Shown here: piece by piece, positions 48,500 through 61,127 of the stretch
Position numbering within the stretch: the stretch's first letter is position 1
Layout of the letters: every line of letters starts with the position of its first letter
Source: Polytrichum commune
Taxonomy: Eukaryota; Streptophyta; Polytrichopsida; Polytrichales; Polytrichaceae
Direction: 5' to 3'
DNA: 64,000 bases
Assembly (NCBI GenBank): GCA_950295325.1
Contig: OX485809.1
Location: forward strand, 26,658,001-26,722,000
Translations under genes and position numbers: made by a program
Notes under the pieces: generated by a model
The model's input: only the letters and a program-made list of their open reading frames with translations
Told to the model about the DNA's origin: nothing
Databases searched by the model: none

Positions 48500-49530
48500 A
48501 GCCTCTGTTGCAACCCTTGCTAGCTCTCCTTAACTAGCTTGGTCAGTTTTATTTCTAGCAAGGGTCACGAGCGCTAACCCTTCACATTCCGCCATGCTAA
48601 TGGTTAGCTCTCCATATTGCAGACCTTATAATTCAAAGGAGGGGAATCAACCATCTTACTTTGCTCTCGGGACTCACCCCTGAACCGGTAACCAATTCTT
48701 AGATGTGGACTTCCATCCATGAAAGTCCAATCTTATATTGATCATCGTGTTACCGGAGCAACACTAAAACAACCCGGACCATACTAGGCAACTATGCCCT
48801 CACATTGGGCCAATGCCCATGGAGGCTGTGTCGTTCAACCTCGGGTGGGTTTGGCCACACCACCTCACCCATATAAGCCTCTAAGACTTTTGGCAAGGCC
48901 TCTATTCCACCGTCAAAAAAACCTTTTATCTCTCTACCAAGAGTTGGGGCCAAGTAAACATTTTCTCTTAGATGATGGGGTTGGAAACCCCAACAACTTC
49001 AGAACACCATAACTTTCATGTATGATATCTGATGCTCACATTTGACCACTCCATTATCATTTACGTTTCACGTAGATGCCGATGGACTCCTCACTTGTCC
49101 CATTCCAACAAGTAGTGAGGAAGTTATGCCTGTTCAAACCTTGGCAGTTCTGGGAGCCATTCCCAGGCCACTGTTGCAATAGGGCAAGGCGATGTCTCCT
49201 AGCTCACGCCTCCGTGTTCTATGAGGTGTTCTTGAGCATTCTAAAATCCACACGCCATAAGCTACTCATAGCTGATGGCCTTACCATCGTGCCTCCTAGT
49301 CTTCGTGGGTGGGAGACATTTTCAACGCCCGGGGCCCTCACCCACACTAGAATCACTTGGGCCCTCTCACCAACGGCACCACAAGTCCCGGGTGTCACTC
49401 CGGGGTCCCCTTTGTGCCCATGGTGTTTCGGGCACTCCTTATGGAGAGGTGCGCGACAACCTCACTCTCCCGACACCTGGCCAAACAAGGATTTAACACC
49501 TAGCACAAGTTGACAACCATGTGGAAGATA
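48500..49530. other. GC-richer insertion within LINE A, unknown class
   Basis: About 1 kb of markedly higher GC, rich in CCTC and GGGCC, lies between two LINE segments. A TATA-like CCCATATAAGCC occurs at 48868. Neither terminal repeats nor a convincing TSD were resolved. Similar CTATCTCA motifs lie near 48470 and 49538. The 145-codon frame at 49076 has no recognisable domain. Could be a solo LTR or TRIM. Confidence 0.4.
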
Positions 49531-49734
49531 TCATGGGATCTATCTCATTGGGGAATCCACAACAACCCAACCACATAAAAAATAACATATGATGATATCA
49601 AGATGATTTTTGTTGCTAAAAAGTGGAACTCTTCCATTTCTTAGTGAAAAAACTAGATTACCTCCACCTCAAGGATTTTCTCAAATATGAATGTGAATTG
49701 TACTTGCAGCAACCATTGACTCCATCACAACGTA

Positions 49735-50062
49735 AGATCATTGTTGCCTACCGCACTTCAAACCATAGACTTGTCATTGAAATTGGATGATGGACAACTA
49801 TCCCTATCTCGAGAGATTCTAGACTATGCCACTTTTGCTCCTATAATGCAATTGAACATGAGGCACATTGTGTGTTGCAATGTCACCTCTATAGACCCAT
49901 TAGAGATAAGTTTCAATCATTATTTGAGAATGTAGTTTTAGGGAGCCTCATGTCTTTCTTTCAATTAGACCATCAAGTTGACATTAACCTCTATCTCATG
50001 GAGGCTATTGGGGCTACCGCATTTTTCCACTCTAGAGAATTAACCGGTTTAAAACTATCTTG
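49735..50062 (+). pseudogene. LINE A C-terminal Cys/His region
   Basis: Across two frames the sequence reads IVAYRTSNHRLVIEI, then SREILDYA/FCSYNAIEHEAH, then CVLQCHLYRPIRDKFQSLFE. This is the R-T-S-N-H-R and FC...EdExHxxxxCxxY zinc-knuckle arrangement seen after RT in many LINEs. It ends at a stop after LTGLKLS. A frameshift lies near 49800. Confidence 0.75.
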
Positions 50063-50089
50063 ATGTATTTTTAATCCCATTGGCCTTTT

Positions 50090-50700
50090 CTGCTTCCTAG
50101 ACTTTAAAATGAATTTCATTTCATTGTGTAATCTTTGTCAACTTAATGAAATGGATACTTGCATGCACCTCCTATCATGTTGTGCCAACAAATACATAAA
50201 TAAACCACACACCGATAGACACAATAAAGCTATCCATGCCATCGCTGAACCCTACTGGCACACCCCTTCACTTGCAGTTACACATTAATCCATGCTAGTG
50301 TCCATCCACCTCCAAAATACCCTCCCCCTCTTGGCTCCTCCCATGTACATGCTACCTCCCTAAATGTAAAAGTCTAGCTTAACTTCGCCCTGATATCATG
50401 TCCTTGAAAGGTGCCTCGCCTATGGACAAACCCCCCTCCTCTCTGGCTCCCCACCTCACCTTCCAATTCATCAAGTTTACTTACTATAATGACCGATTCT
50501 TTGCTCAAGCCATCACCCGCAAACACACCAAATATGACACCCTTGTCGCACAACTTCAACAACTCGGATGGAATACCCTCCCACCATTCATTCTCAGGGC
50601 GGGTATTTGGAGCATCGTCCACAAATCCTCCATTGACATACTCAAAGATGGCAACACTTTCCCTTAACGATATTAAATACCTCACTTATATCATTCTTAA
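50090..50700 (+). pseudogene. LINE remnant C: zinc knuckle plus RPDI-type C-terminal domain
   Basis: CNLCQLNEMDTCMHLLSCC is a CxxC-H-C knuckle. It is followed by HTDRHNKAIHAIAEPYW. At 50386 the frame reads RPDIMSLKGAS, then FIKFTYYNDRFFAQAI, RKHTKYDTL, QLGWNTLPPFILRAGI. The arrangement parallels remnant B at 45.2-45.8 kb. It differs in type from the FCSY...C end directly upstream and is therefore probably a separate insertion. Interrupted by stops. Confidence 0.65.
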
Positions 50701-50709
50701 CAAATGAAC

Positions 50710-52660
50710 CCTTGAAAATAATCAAGCCCCAATGCCCCTTAATTAAACACCCCACCTTTCCTTTGACGGGTCCACCTATTCACAAATATGCATTACACCA
50801 TCCTCCTCTATCCTCTCCACTTGGTGGGGCCACGTAGGATGGCCCAACGAACCATCTTCACATTGGTTCTCCCAACATTTTTTTCCTTATATATATACAC
50901 ATGTATAATCATTACACTTTATTGACAAAAGTGGCCACGTGTTGCAAGATGCACCACATGAGGAAACTCGATGGCAGTCTACCCATTTCTTAGGCTAAGA
51001 AATTCCAGATTTTGAAGGAGTCAAACAGTGCGCTTCAACCGATGAATGCGCTTTTTCCTCACAGGATTGCCAGATGTTGGACTTCACTTGGAAGGAAAGA
51101 AAAGGAGCGCAGTGATTATCTCAACAGGGCCTCATCCTTGGTTGCTGCAAAGTGTTGTAGTGCCTAACATGCAAAAGTGTTTGTCAAATGTCTGGGCCCC
51201 ATCTATGGGCTTGCTAGGCTGCAATCACAAGTTTTAACGGTGTATCAACACATAGGGGATTATCTATATAATGATGGAGGGTATAAATAATAGACTTTTC
51301 TTTTTTTATGACAAATTTCCACTATAACGATTGGGAATAAGCTCTGTGGCAGTGATTAGCTGAATGGGTTTGATTGATTTCAGGAAGATGCTGCAAATTC
51401 GCTCAACAAACATACTATCTAAGAAATCTATCTTAAAAGAGCAAAATGAATGAGCAGATTATTTGCAGCTACTGTTGTCATTTCCGGTAGACCCAACCAA
51501 ACTAAATAGCTGCCCTTTGCAACATAGTAGACTTGGGAGAAAATTTATCAGCCACTAGTAGATTTAAGCCCTAGAAGAGAAGTGTTTCTTGTGGCACACA
51601 TGTAAAGTACATATTGTGTTAAGGCTTGAAGATCGATAGCCTTTATTGTGAAGCTACACAAGCAACTTTTGCTGTTCTGTGATATTTCAGTTGAAGGTTT
51701 GAAGACCACATGGTCAATTAGTTGAGTGCTTCGGAGATTAAGTTGTAGCATTCCAGAGATCAGGTAGTACATGATGTGACCAAATGAAAATTAGAGTGTT
51801 AATCCTCACGGAAAGCAAAATGAACATCAGATTTTTGCTTCCCCTAATCTGTGCTCAGAGTTGCAAACTATATGTGCACTACTAGGTTGGCTTTCCTGAA
51901 TGCTTGAAGTCTGTGAAATATTCCCCACATACTGGCTGCTCTCTTCGCATTATTGTTTTCAACCCTTATGTGATAATCCCTCACCTTCAACCTTGTGCAG
52001 AAGGCGTAAATCCTCCTTCGTAAGGATTGTCCAAAGCCCACAGGCTCTTCCTCACATCTGAGTTACAAACTTTTCTCTCAGATGCATAAATCGAAATGCA
52101 CGAATCCATCAGCCACGATCCAACAAACCTTCATATAGTTCTCTATCCTTGCACAGGGCAGCTATTATACACATCCAACAAGATATGTTATAACTATGTA
52201 TACAGATTTCCACAGGATACATTAGATCCATACCAAATCAAACTGCTGTGCAAACAGAAGACAACAATCTTAGTGAAGTCATTGAGCATCAGGCGCTGTC
52301 ACATTATTTACAAGCTTTTTAATGGAAGTTTAGCCAGCAACACCATTCATATACTGACACTAGTCACCATCTTCATCAGTCACCCTCAAAGACAAGCTTC
52401 TGAGAAGAAAAATTTCTCTCGGGAGGTGTTGCCTCCTGCTAACCCAGAAGAAGTTGATTTGAATCATCGAATCCTTATTAATTTGAGCTTAGGATCAACT
52501 TTTCACTTGAAAGGAGGCGCACATTAGAAAGGTCATAAATAGACAGAGTCTCACATCACAAATTGATCTGTCATAAGAAGAAAAGATGTCTTGTCAAAGA
52601 AGGGGTGTTGCATAAGGATGCAAAAGTTTGCACTTCATGGTGTTCAAGGTGCTCTAACAT
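50710..52660. other. Gene-free stretch 3' of the GST
   Basis: No recognisable gene. 50.95-51.25 kb and 52.1-52.5 kb have balanced composition and modest open frames (63 and 143 codons, plus strand) without known domains. May include GST 3' UTR or an untranslated transcript. Confidence 0.4.
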
Positions 52661-52669
52661 GCAAACTTG

Positions 52670-53984
52670 TTACATTGGTCCCAACTTCCAGTTCTCAACG
52701 GTGGGCGAAGCTTTTTCAAATACTTTCACCCACGAGGGTCGGCTTGATATGTCTTTCCACCAGGCCTCCACATGCTTCCGAGTACTGAGCAAGTCGGTCT
52801 GATTGGCTATGTTGAAATAATAGTTACCCACAGGCAGGTGGGAAATGTCAGCTAGGCTCACAAAGTCACCCGCCAGGTATTTGTGCTTCGACAACTGTGT
52901 CTCGTACACATCAAGTGTCTTTCCGAGCTTCTCTGTGGTGGCGGCCAAGGCGGCTGGGTCTGGCTGCTTGCCGTGGAACCAAACACCGAAGCACACTTGA
53001 TTGACAATATCCAACATGGGTCCTGTGCATTCCTGGCTCTCAACCTCCAACCACTGTTCCACTCGTGCCTTGTCAGCCAAGGTGGAGCCGTAGAGTGCAG
53101 TGCCTTGGTTTGGGTACTTCTCACAAATGTACCTCATAATTGCACGAGACTCTGCATGAGCTCCACACACTTAAGCCCAAATAGGTGTCCTCTCTCCGTG
53201 TGGCCTCATTAATTTGCCACCATTAGCAAGACTTAGAGTAATATGTGCTTTTTATTGGCTCTGCCTCCTAAGGCATCTTCAAAGAATCCAACTTCAATCT
53301 TGGCAAACTGACTTGACTGATTACTTCCACTAATTACTTTCATTCATCTTGTTACATATTACAGATACCATATATTAGTAGTGAAGAGCTTGTGTAGATG
53401 ATGTATGCCACCAGCTCTTGTACCTGATGCATGCTTGTATATTTACACCTTGCATTACATGTCGTCGTGTTCAAGAAATGAGTATTGGTGTGGGACATAC
53501 CATACAAGGTCAGATCGCCATCTTGTAGCGTTGGAATTTGGCCAAAAGGCTGCAAATGTGGGTCCATCACAAAGCGTGCAACATATGAGTGCAATATACC
53601 CCAAATGCAAGGAAACCCTAATTCCCAAGCACGTTGGAAAATGCTCACTGTACTTGTAACTTACAAAATCAAAAAGCAGATATTAGTCACCATGACAAAT
53701 GTACTTCAGAAAGATGCAAACCGCATGTGATAAGATACAGTGAAATGTGGTTTTCAGGTTGTGGGATTTCATTTCGATGAACTGTGCTGAAGACAGATAA
53801 AATGGAGAGACCTCTTTTGGGAATAATGCCAACATACCTGCAAAGCAAGGTATGCAGGAGCCTTCTGTTCTCCTTTCATGATGTCCACTGGAATAAGCTC
53901 AAACTGGACTTCCTTTTCATAGAGTGTGGCCAACACTCTGCCTGAGGCGTTTGAGTACCACATGCCATGAATCTTGAGTGCCAT
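52670..53984 (-). CDS. Phi-class glutathione S-transferase, 3 exons
   Basis: Exons (minus strand) are 53838-53984 (147 nt), 53501-53549 (49 nt) and 52670-53151 (482 nt): 225 aa. GSTs of this class conjugate glutathione to electrophiles or reduce peroxides in the cytosol as dimers. The N-terminal thioredoxin-like domain holds the catalytic serine in MWYSNASGRVLATL (Ser11). The glutathione site is QPFGQIPTLQDGDLTLYESR, spanning exons 1-3 with the cis-proline (IP) and the ES pair. The helical C-terminal domain starts near residue 90 and includes LAGDFVSLADISHLP. The conserved N-capping box reads SLAD. The length and the short 49-nt middle exon fit phi GSTs. The start MALKIHG has no alternative. 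Both introns are GT-AG (288 and 349 bp). No key residue is missing, so it is probably functional. Confidence 0.95.
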
Positions 53985-54966
53985 TATTTTGGTTCAGTGT
54001 AATCATATGAAATATCAATTTATCTGGTCAATCTAACATACAATTGTCGACATCTTTCTTGAATCGATACAGATTGTCGGATTTCTCACCCCTGCACCAC
54101 CCTTCCCTCTTAGAAGACGGTTAATATTTCCTGAAATTGAGTATGCAACAATCTAACAGATCTTTAAAATGAAGAGCAGGCCATTCTGAAGCAAATAGAC
54201 CTATGAGTGTCAGTGCACCCAATGACTAAGATTTCACAAAATAGAAAGAAATACATAGGAACATTGAGGAAACTGCAGTCTAAATTAAAAAGTCACATTT
54301 CTCAGGACCAGAAGTATGAGAGGATGAACAGACTACTTATCCAAAAAACATTTATTTTTACATTTGTACACGAAGCTGCAGTGTCCTTCACTTAAGATTA
54401 CAAGAGGATTTTCTCCCCAAAACGACTCCCGCCTGTTTCTAGAAATACTTCAGATGCAATTCTGAAAAAAACATAAAGGATTTAACTCGTTTCCTAAAAA
54501 GAATCTGGATAACCCAGTACCATCCATGAGAGTGCCTGAATAACGTCGAGGCAGTGATTCCTTAAGCTTTCGGCTACTGTAACTGCCCAACTTAGGTCAA
54601 TCAACCATAATGAACAGCCATATGAAGTTTCAAGCAATTTGAGGATGAAGGGTCATGGATAACTAACTCCTAACCGCCTTTACCTTGGTATACTTGGTAA
54701 CTATGATTTGTTCCAAGGATAACCAAGTAGTCTGTATCTCAGAGACAACTACTTGGATGTTCCATGAGCAAGGGCCCAGATGGCCTGAAGTGGTTAACCT
54801 TGAATGTGGTAAAAAGAATGGAATCGTTGCTAGGATCCCCCACATTTGGCAAGGGTTTACGTAAATACTTTGGGTTGCATGCCTACTCATTGAAGTTAAT
54901 GGACACTACAAATGCTCTCACAAAGTGAAGGAGATCAAGTAACTTTCTTTCCATTGACGTCTGCCA
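53985..54966 (-). promoter_or_regulatory. Interval between GST start and DUF2306 stop
   Basis: 0.98 kb serving as the GST upstream region and DUF2306 3' flank. No clear TATA box, transposon or open frame was seen. Confidence 0.4.
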
Positions 54967-56699
54967 CTACATTGCCCGCTTTTTGCTTGCAGGTTGCATC
55001 AAATAGGCTTGAATGTAGATCTCCAAAAGACCGATGTTTAATCCCCAGGAAAGTATAAATGCAGCCTCTAAAGCAACGTCAAAAGAAATTTTGAACAGTA
55101 GTTCCAAGAGCGGGGGAAGGAATCGGGTGTACATCACTGCATACCTGCAAACAACCGGATATAAAAGAAGCATATGATTAAAATGAAATGGTGATGTTCA
55201 AGTAAGGTTGGAAATTGCATCGTGACACGGGTAGATCACTCTAAGGCATTTTTGTGCACCACGTGCGGCTGGGGTTTTTTTTGTTTTGGGGCTATTTACC
55301 TTCAAGGGCTGAATTAAAGCCTCCCTATAATTGCTTAAATTTCAAAAATGGTCCATTTGTTTGCACCCTTCCATTACTTATATTGTCCAAGTCACTGCAA
55401 TTTTTTGTACTCTATATTCCTTTTAACGACGGCGCGTTCCCTTTTCATCCATTTTGGACAGACGGAAATCCCAATTATCATCCATCCCCGTGAGTCCTAA
55501 ACCCATTTACATACCTTCTAGGATCCTTATCTTCAGCCCTTATATTAATTTTACAAAAAAATAATGGCCCACGTTTTATGTTCATCTAACTTACTTATAA
55601 TGGGATTGTCTACATTTAATGGCCCCTTCATTATTTGGAATTCCTTTATATTTTTAATTTCAAATGATTTTAATCCTCTCTATATTATGCCGCACGTCGT
55701 TTTTAAAATGCACTAAGTGATCTACCCGTGCATCATGAAGGTTGAAAGACATGTTCCATAGACATTATCCACAATGGCTTCGAGTTGAACATGATTCTTT
55801 TCAATATGATATTCTTGATCATCTTCCTTGTCTCGGAGATTTCATCAATTGAGAGTGCCGAGACTTTTGCAAACAAAAGTAAGCAAATCGACGCGGGTGC
55901 GTTACGAACCCAAGATACCTAAATCTACAATCATGTTGCTCTCTGTAGTTTGACAGTATGAATGGACACAAGAGCTGTAAAATACGATTAGATCTAACAA
56001 TCTTGCACAATTCATCCCAAAATTACTTCTACACATTGAGATCGTCACATACCCAATAGCAGCGGAGCGCAGCATGTATCTGCGATGTTTCTGGAAATCC
56101 TTCTTCCTTGCAGCATTGACGGATATGGCCAGGTCAATCAAGGTCAAAGGTCCCATGAACCTGCTTAAAAGCACAGCTATGGGCCCAAGCTCGCTCACAT
56201 TAGCCATTCTCGTCGCCCCAGTCACTGCTGTCACAATTGTGGCCATTACGAACACGTATCCCAGCCGCTTGTGAAACACAGGATTCTTGTTTCGAAATGA
56301 TGGATTGAACTGAAAGGGCCCTATCAACATGAACAACAACGCTGCTAACGAGTGCACCTGCGATTGTGTGAACATTGAAGATAAGGACTACGTCATGTCA
56401 CCTGAAAATTTAAGAACAGGAAAAGTATTGACATTGCACATCTGCATGTTTTTGTTCCAAGGTAATCCCCAACTGCAGAAACTGTGAGTTCAGGGACCCA
56501 CCTGCCATGTCCGAAGGTTGTTTAATACGTGAAGTCCTGCCAAATGGTGATCACCGCGTGCGGCGCTCGCAGTAAAGTCCTTGTAAAGCTCGAATTTCCC
56601 ATAGATGAATGGGAGGGTGTACATCCCGAATGGCACTGAGACGCATACTATGATCCACCAGGCTATGTTCCCCCACATTCTTTGCCCACTCTTCGCCAT
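54967..56699 (-). CDS. DUF2306-family predicted integral membrane protein, 3 exons
   Basis: Exons (minus strand) are 56502-56699 (198 nt), 56053-56357 (305 nt) and 54967-55144 (178 nt): 226 aa. GT-AG introns are 144 and 908 bp. It matches the DUF2306 pattern: VHSLAALLFMLIGPFQF with a histidine at the start of a helix, then FHKRLGYVFVM, then FQKHRRYMLRSAAIGYAV. These conserved H/R residues flank membrane helices. About six hydrophobic segments are visible, at roughly residues 12-33, 67-83, 103-122, 127-148, 165-185 and 195-215. The C-terminus is a basic tail (ASKKRAM). Biochemical function of the family is unknown. Start ATG 56699 (MAKSGQRM) has good context; a further upstream 5' UTR exon cannot be excluded. 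It lies about 1 kb upstream of the GST on the same strand. Intron 2 carries a hAT-like MITE. Confidence 0.9.
55226..55730. mobile_element. hAT-like MITE in DUF2306 intron 2
   Basis: The left end CACGGGTAGATCACT is matched by the inverted right end AGTGATCTACCCGTG. The inverted repeat continues imperfectly for about 28 bp. Flanks are CATCGTGA (55218-55225) and CATCATGA (55731-55738), an 8-bp target duplication with one mismatch. An 8-bp TSD and CA-GGG-type ends indicate the hAT superfamily. The 505-bp element has no coding capacity. Without it the intron would be about 395 bp. Confidence 0.85.
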
Positions 56700-57485
56700 C
56701 TCGGACGCCCTTGTCACTTTAATGCCGAAACACAGCAGTACTGTTGAAGTTGAATTGCTCCACCCAACTCCTGAACCCAGTAATTGTCAGCTAAAATTGT
56801 TGTCCCGGAAGGTGCTTATCTTCAATCCGAGGGCCAGGTGACAATGTTAACATCCGGGACAATACTTGGATTCAGCTGCCTTTCAGAGCTCGTCCAATTT
56901 TATAAATTTCTGACCAGATCGTCGACAGCTCAAAACATACCTGCCAAATCTCAACTTTGTGAGTATAAGTACTAGCAACTCCGGAAGCAAGGCACAGTAA
57001 ATAATTCTTGCATAGTTATTCTTGCACGGTATATTATTATGAATTGAAATTGTTCATCCATTGTACAATGTTCCTACATACACTAACTCGTTGCAAACAT
57101 TGAAGGCATGAGAAGTATCAAACCTCAGCACAACACGGCACGAGCAAGCAAGAACTTCCTAAGAGGCCAGCCAACCAAAAAGCGCCAAATAAAAGCTGTC
57201 CAAAATACTGCAACATTTTTGATGTCAACTCATTACAAAAGTAACTAATAGACGATAGCCCACCATTCGGAGCAGCGCAACTCAACAGCAATTGCAACAT
57301 CAATTCCCTGCCCCTCCCGCTTCACCTCCAACTCCGCATCCAGCTCCGAGACACTTACATGGACACCCGCGGTATGTGACTTGGATTCTGAAACATGTTG
57401 TAAATCATTTTGAAATAAGTAGGGATGCAGGGGAGAGCATGAGATTAGGTGAAATACATGTGAATCCGACGAGGAAACTCCTGCC

Positions 57486-57596
57486 ATGGCGATGGGGGTG
57501 GCGGAAACGGAAGAAGGCGTGATGAAATTGCAACTGCAACTTGAGGCAAGTATGTGGGAAATTCATAGCGGTGGAAAGCTCATGAGCTTCACTTCA
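57486..57596 (+). CDS. Possible first exon or gene fragment (unrecognised)
   Basis: The ATG at 57486 sits in an excellent plant start context (GCCATGGCG) and reads MAMGVAETEEGVMKLQLQLE before a possible donor at GTATGT (57554). A possible second exon after the acceptor-like GATTCAG near 57741 would read RGNREEISLQFNEDEAHD. No further exons or homology were recognised. It could be a truncated gene, a divergent neighbour of the DUF2306 gene, or chance. Confidence 0.2.
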
Positions 57597-57599
57597 TGA

Positions 57600-60500
57600 G
57601 TGCCTAGACTCTCACAGAGCAACTCAGGGATTGGTTCCGAGGATATAAAGTTTTATTCCTCTTTAAATCTCTCCACGTTTCTCTATCCGTTGACTGTCAA
57701 ATTAAGGCTAGTTTTAGCACCTTTAGCTTTATGGTGATTCAGTGAGGAAGATGCGGGGAAACCGGGAAGAAATTAGCTTGCAATTCAACGAAGACGAGGC
57801 CCACGATGTGAAGGTTGCTTGAGTGCCGATGTACAACCTGTGTGTGGTAGATGGGTCTTAAATGATTTCATTTTCCAACTAGCCCAATTCTCCTAGGATA
57901 TGAAATGCGCGATTAGTACGAGATGGTTAGCATATCCACATGGAGGCCATAGCCACTTTCTTCATAATTCTTGGAGCTCATATGAATCTTCTTCATTATC
58001 AGATCGAAGATTCTCGTGCTCACTAAATGGTCACATAGGTTCCCCCCCACTCAATTATGTTGATACTTGGAGTTGACAAGCTTTCATCCAAAGCTCAAAA
58101 GTGTTGAGAGCTTCATTAGTCTTGAGCTTTCAAATTATGTATAATTATAAAGTGACCATGCTAAAGTGAGGTATTAAGCATTAAGGAAGGATTGGGGCCT
58201 TAGGGGGCCCTCGGGATCAAATGTGTTGCCCGTTTGTTTTTCTTGCGACATGTATGCAACGGTGGCATGAATGATTTCGACACTCGTTGTACACGTTGGA
58301 CCCAATGGCTCCATGTTGTAAGATCGATAATAACTAGTTTTCCTCTTGGCATTTTGCATTTTGGGCTTTCATTCTCATGGGTTTGGGAGTTTTTGTTGTA
58401 TTTTGGGGTTTTCATTGTGAATGGTGTTGAATTTTGGGTTGAATTGATGTGTTTTCTCTGTTCTATTGCATGTATAATGTGGTTGTGGTTGTGTTTGCTA
58501 TCGATTTCTTTTGTTTTGGGGTGAGAAATGAGGTTGTGGAGTTCAATTGAAGCAATTTCATAAGATAATTGGTCAAACAAGGAAGGAGTTCTTTCTTTGA
58601 GGGTTGAGATAAATTTATGGGTGTCTCTGAACCCACATAAGTCATGTCTTATAAAGCCAATGTGTTTGGTTTCAAGATGAATCCAGGTCGTCGTGCACAG
58701 ACGCCTTGTGCTCATAACACATCATGCACTCAAGTAAGAAACTAACAAGGATGTTAAATATAATAAGTAATGATATCACTTGTGCCCTATGCACCATCAT
58801 ACTACATCATGTTAGTGGAAGTATGATAACCCTTTTGCTACAACACTTAAATAACCACACAAGCCTAATATATACTTGTGGTGTTAGCCACCATGTTTTG
58901 GCCACACAATCCAAGTGGTTTTTTGTAACAAGCAACAACCACTCTAACACTTAGATGACATGGTGTCTGAAGCAAACCCCTACCTTGTCATGTCATCACA
59001 CTTGTGATTTGTTTGTGTCATACAAACACATTGGGTTCTATAACTCATGCTAGTACCTTGACTAACATGTCAACAATTCACGTGGCATGTGAAGATTGCC
59101 ACTTTGGGGGTGCACCTTTCATAACACGTATGAGTATAACAAAAGGGGTGTTAATTTGAAATTTTCAATACTATAATACATATGCTATACAAATTATAAC
59201 TTGTACTTATGTACATGTACAGAGGAATTCCGCCGGGGATTCGTGGCACTCATGTATTTTCATTAGTGTAAGTTCATTTATCTTTGCGGATGAGATGAAC
59301 CACTTTAGACAGTACCTTACGTCTTCGGCTCCTTGTCTCAAGGGTTTTTAAAACACCAAGTTTTAGTAGTTCTAAATAATCCCAATCTAATCTAATACTT
59401 AAATAAATAATATAAAAGGTGTTAGACATTAAAAATAAATGCCTCATATAGAAGCAAGTGGGTGCATCATGCGTTGCCAATCTATCATTACTAGTCCGGT
59501 TATTTTAAGGAAATTAATATGGGCGGACGTTAAATACCCCCTCACAAACTTTCAGGGGTGTCAGATCCGGTTGGGGCAACCCTCTAAAGAGATTTCCTAA
59601 CCCGACCAAAAATTATTGTCCATCCCGCCTAATTTCCAAAAAAAAACATTGCCCTTCCATTCTTGAAGGTTGCTTGACTACAAATCCCATATTGAATGCA
59701 CTTCACCTTCAAGGTCTGAAATCATATATATATATATATATATATAATATTGTATTATATTATATGTGCACTTCCAATTAGTAAATAAGCAATCGATTGG
59801 GATTTCATTCCGGAAGTCAAACCATCAATCAAGCACGTAATTAACTTGAACTTGGAGGTCAAAAACATTACAAAATCCTCATTAATATTGAGGTTATAAT
59901 TTTTTGACTTACCATTTAAAATTATCTTTGTCATTTTAATGATAGATTAGTACAAATGTTCATAAGATGACCAAAATGAAACAATGGAGATAGAATATAA
60001 AACATATAACAAACATATTATATAGAAATCAATTTTATTTTTTAGATAATATAATATGAGGTATAAATAAATGGTATGTTATTTGGCATTAGAATTGTGG
60101 GACAATGTTATGGATGGGGTATACTCAAAAATCCATAAGTTTCTGACTATAGCCTATTTGAATTATTATAATATTTTATGCTCGTCACATATTGTATAAT
60201 CTTTAAAATCACATGTTGTATTTTTTTTATTTTTTTATTATTATTATTTAATTGATTTATGAGTTCACCAATCTACCATATAAGGTGATATATATTATTT
60301 TGACATATTACAAATGTTTGAGCAATCACACCCGTGAAAAATAAATGAATTATGAACAACAACAAAAATCTATGACAACACGTCATAATTATATGTTGCA
60401 CACATTGATATCTTGCGAAATTCATCAAAATAACCATATGGAATTCAAATTCACATCATGGCCTTGGAAACCATTCATGGGAGGTTAGAAAATAGGCTTA

Positions 60501-61120
60501 GAGCATCCAATGCCACATCATTGCCCCTTGCCAACTAATTGATCTTTACAAAATAGCTAGTAGTTCACAATAGCTATACATGAGAAAATAGGTCTTACAT
60601 GCGAACTCAGAGGTGTTTCACTAAAGTAAGCTTCATCCGAGCTTCTTGATGGACTCATCCGATTTTTGTTACCGGATGACTTTACTTGAGTGCCATGAAT
60701 CCCCGGCCCTGTAGCAACATGAGTCACTAGAAAGGTAAATAAATATTGCCCCAATCATGAATCTTCACAACACAATTCCCCACCCGTGTCTCAGCCTTGC
60801 TAGCTGGCTACCCTGACTATAGTAAATACTGTGAGCCACATTCTTGAGCTTATCTCCTCAGTACAAAACATAATTCACGATAATATTTTGATGCGCACTA
60901 TTTACCAACTCACAATATTTTATACCAGAGGTCCACATTGTAGGTTTAAGTATTTTTGTTGGATTTAAATTAGTGTGCATTTGAAAGACGTCCAAGTTAC
61001 CTAGGAGAAGGAGGTCACTATATCACAGGGGACATGCCAAGCGTGGTGAAGTTTTGCATTATTTATATTCATAATATGGCCCGTACTATACATTTGTCCA
61101 CACTATTTGCCATAATCAAT
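57600..61120. other. Gene-free stretch
   Basis: AT-rich. The 171-codon minus frame at 58200-58715 has no recognisable domain and lies opposite a T/G-rich strand. A (TA)n tract is at 59724-59747. Nothing else supported. Confidence 0.5.
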
Positions 61121-61127
61121 GTTGTTA

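Noticed and set aside
48781-48870. GTTCAACCTCGGG as a tRNA B box
   Set aside because: No A box, anticodon arm or acceptor stem could be built around it.
52096-52527. 143-codon plus-strand frame downstream of GST
   Set aside because: No homology recognised and no supporting exon structure.
55902-56375. Whole 157-codon frame as one CDS
   Set aside because: Only 56053-56357 fits DUF2306; both ends of the frame run into introns with clear splice sites.
58200-58715. 171-codon minus-strand open frame
   Set aside because: No domain, low-complexity composition (Asn/Thr/His-rich) and no splice or promoter context; likely chance opposite a T/G-rich strand.
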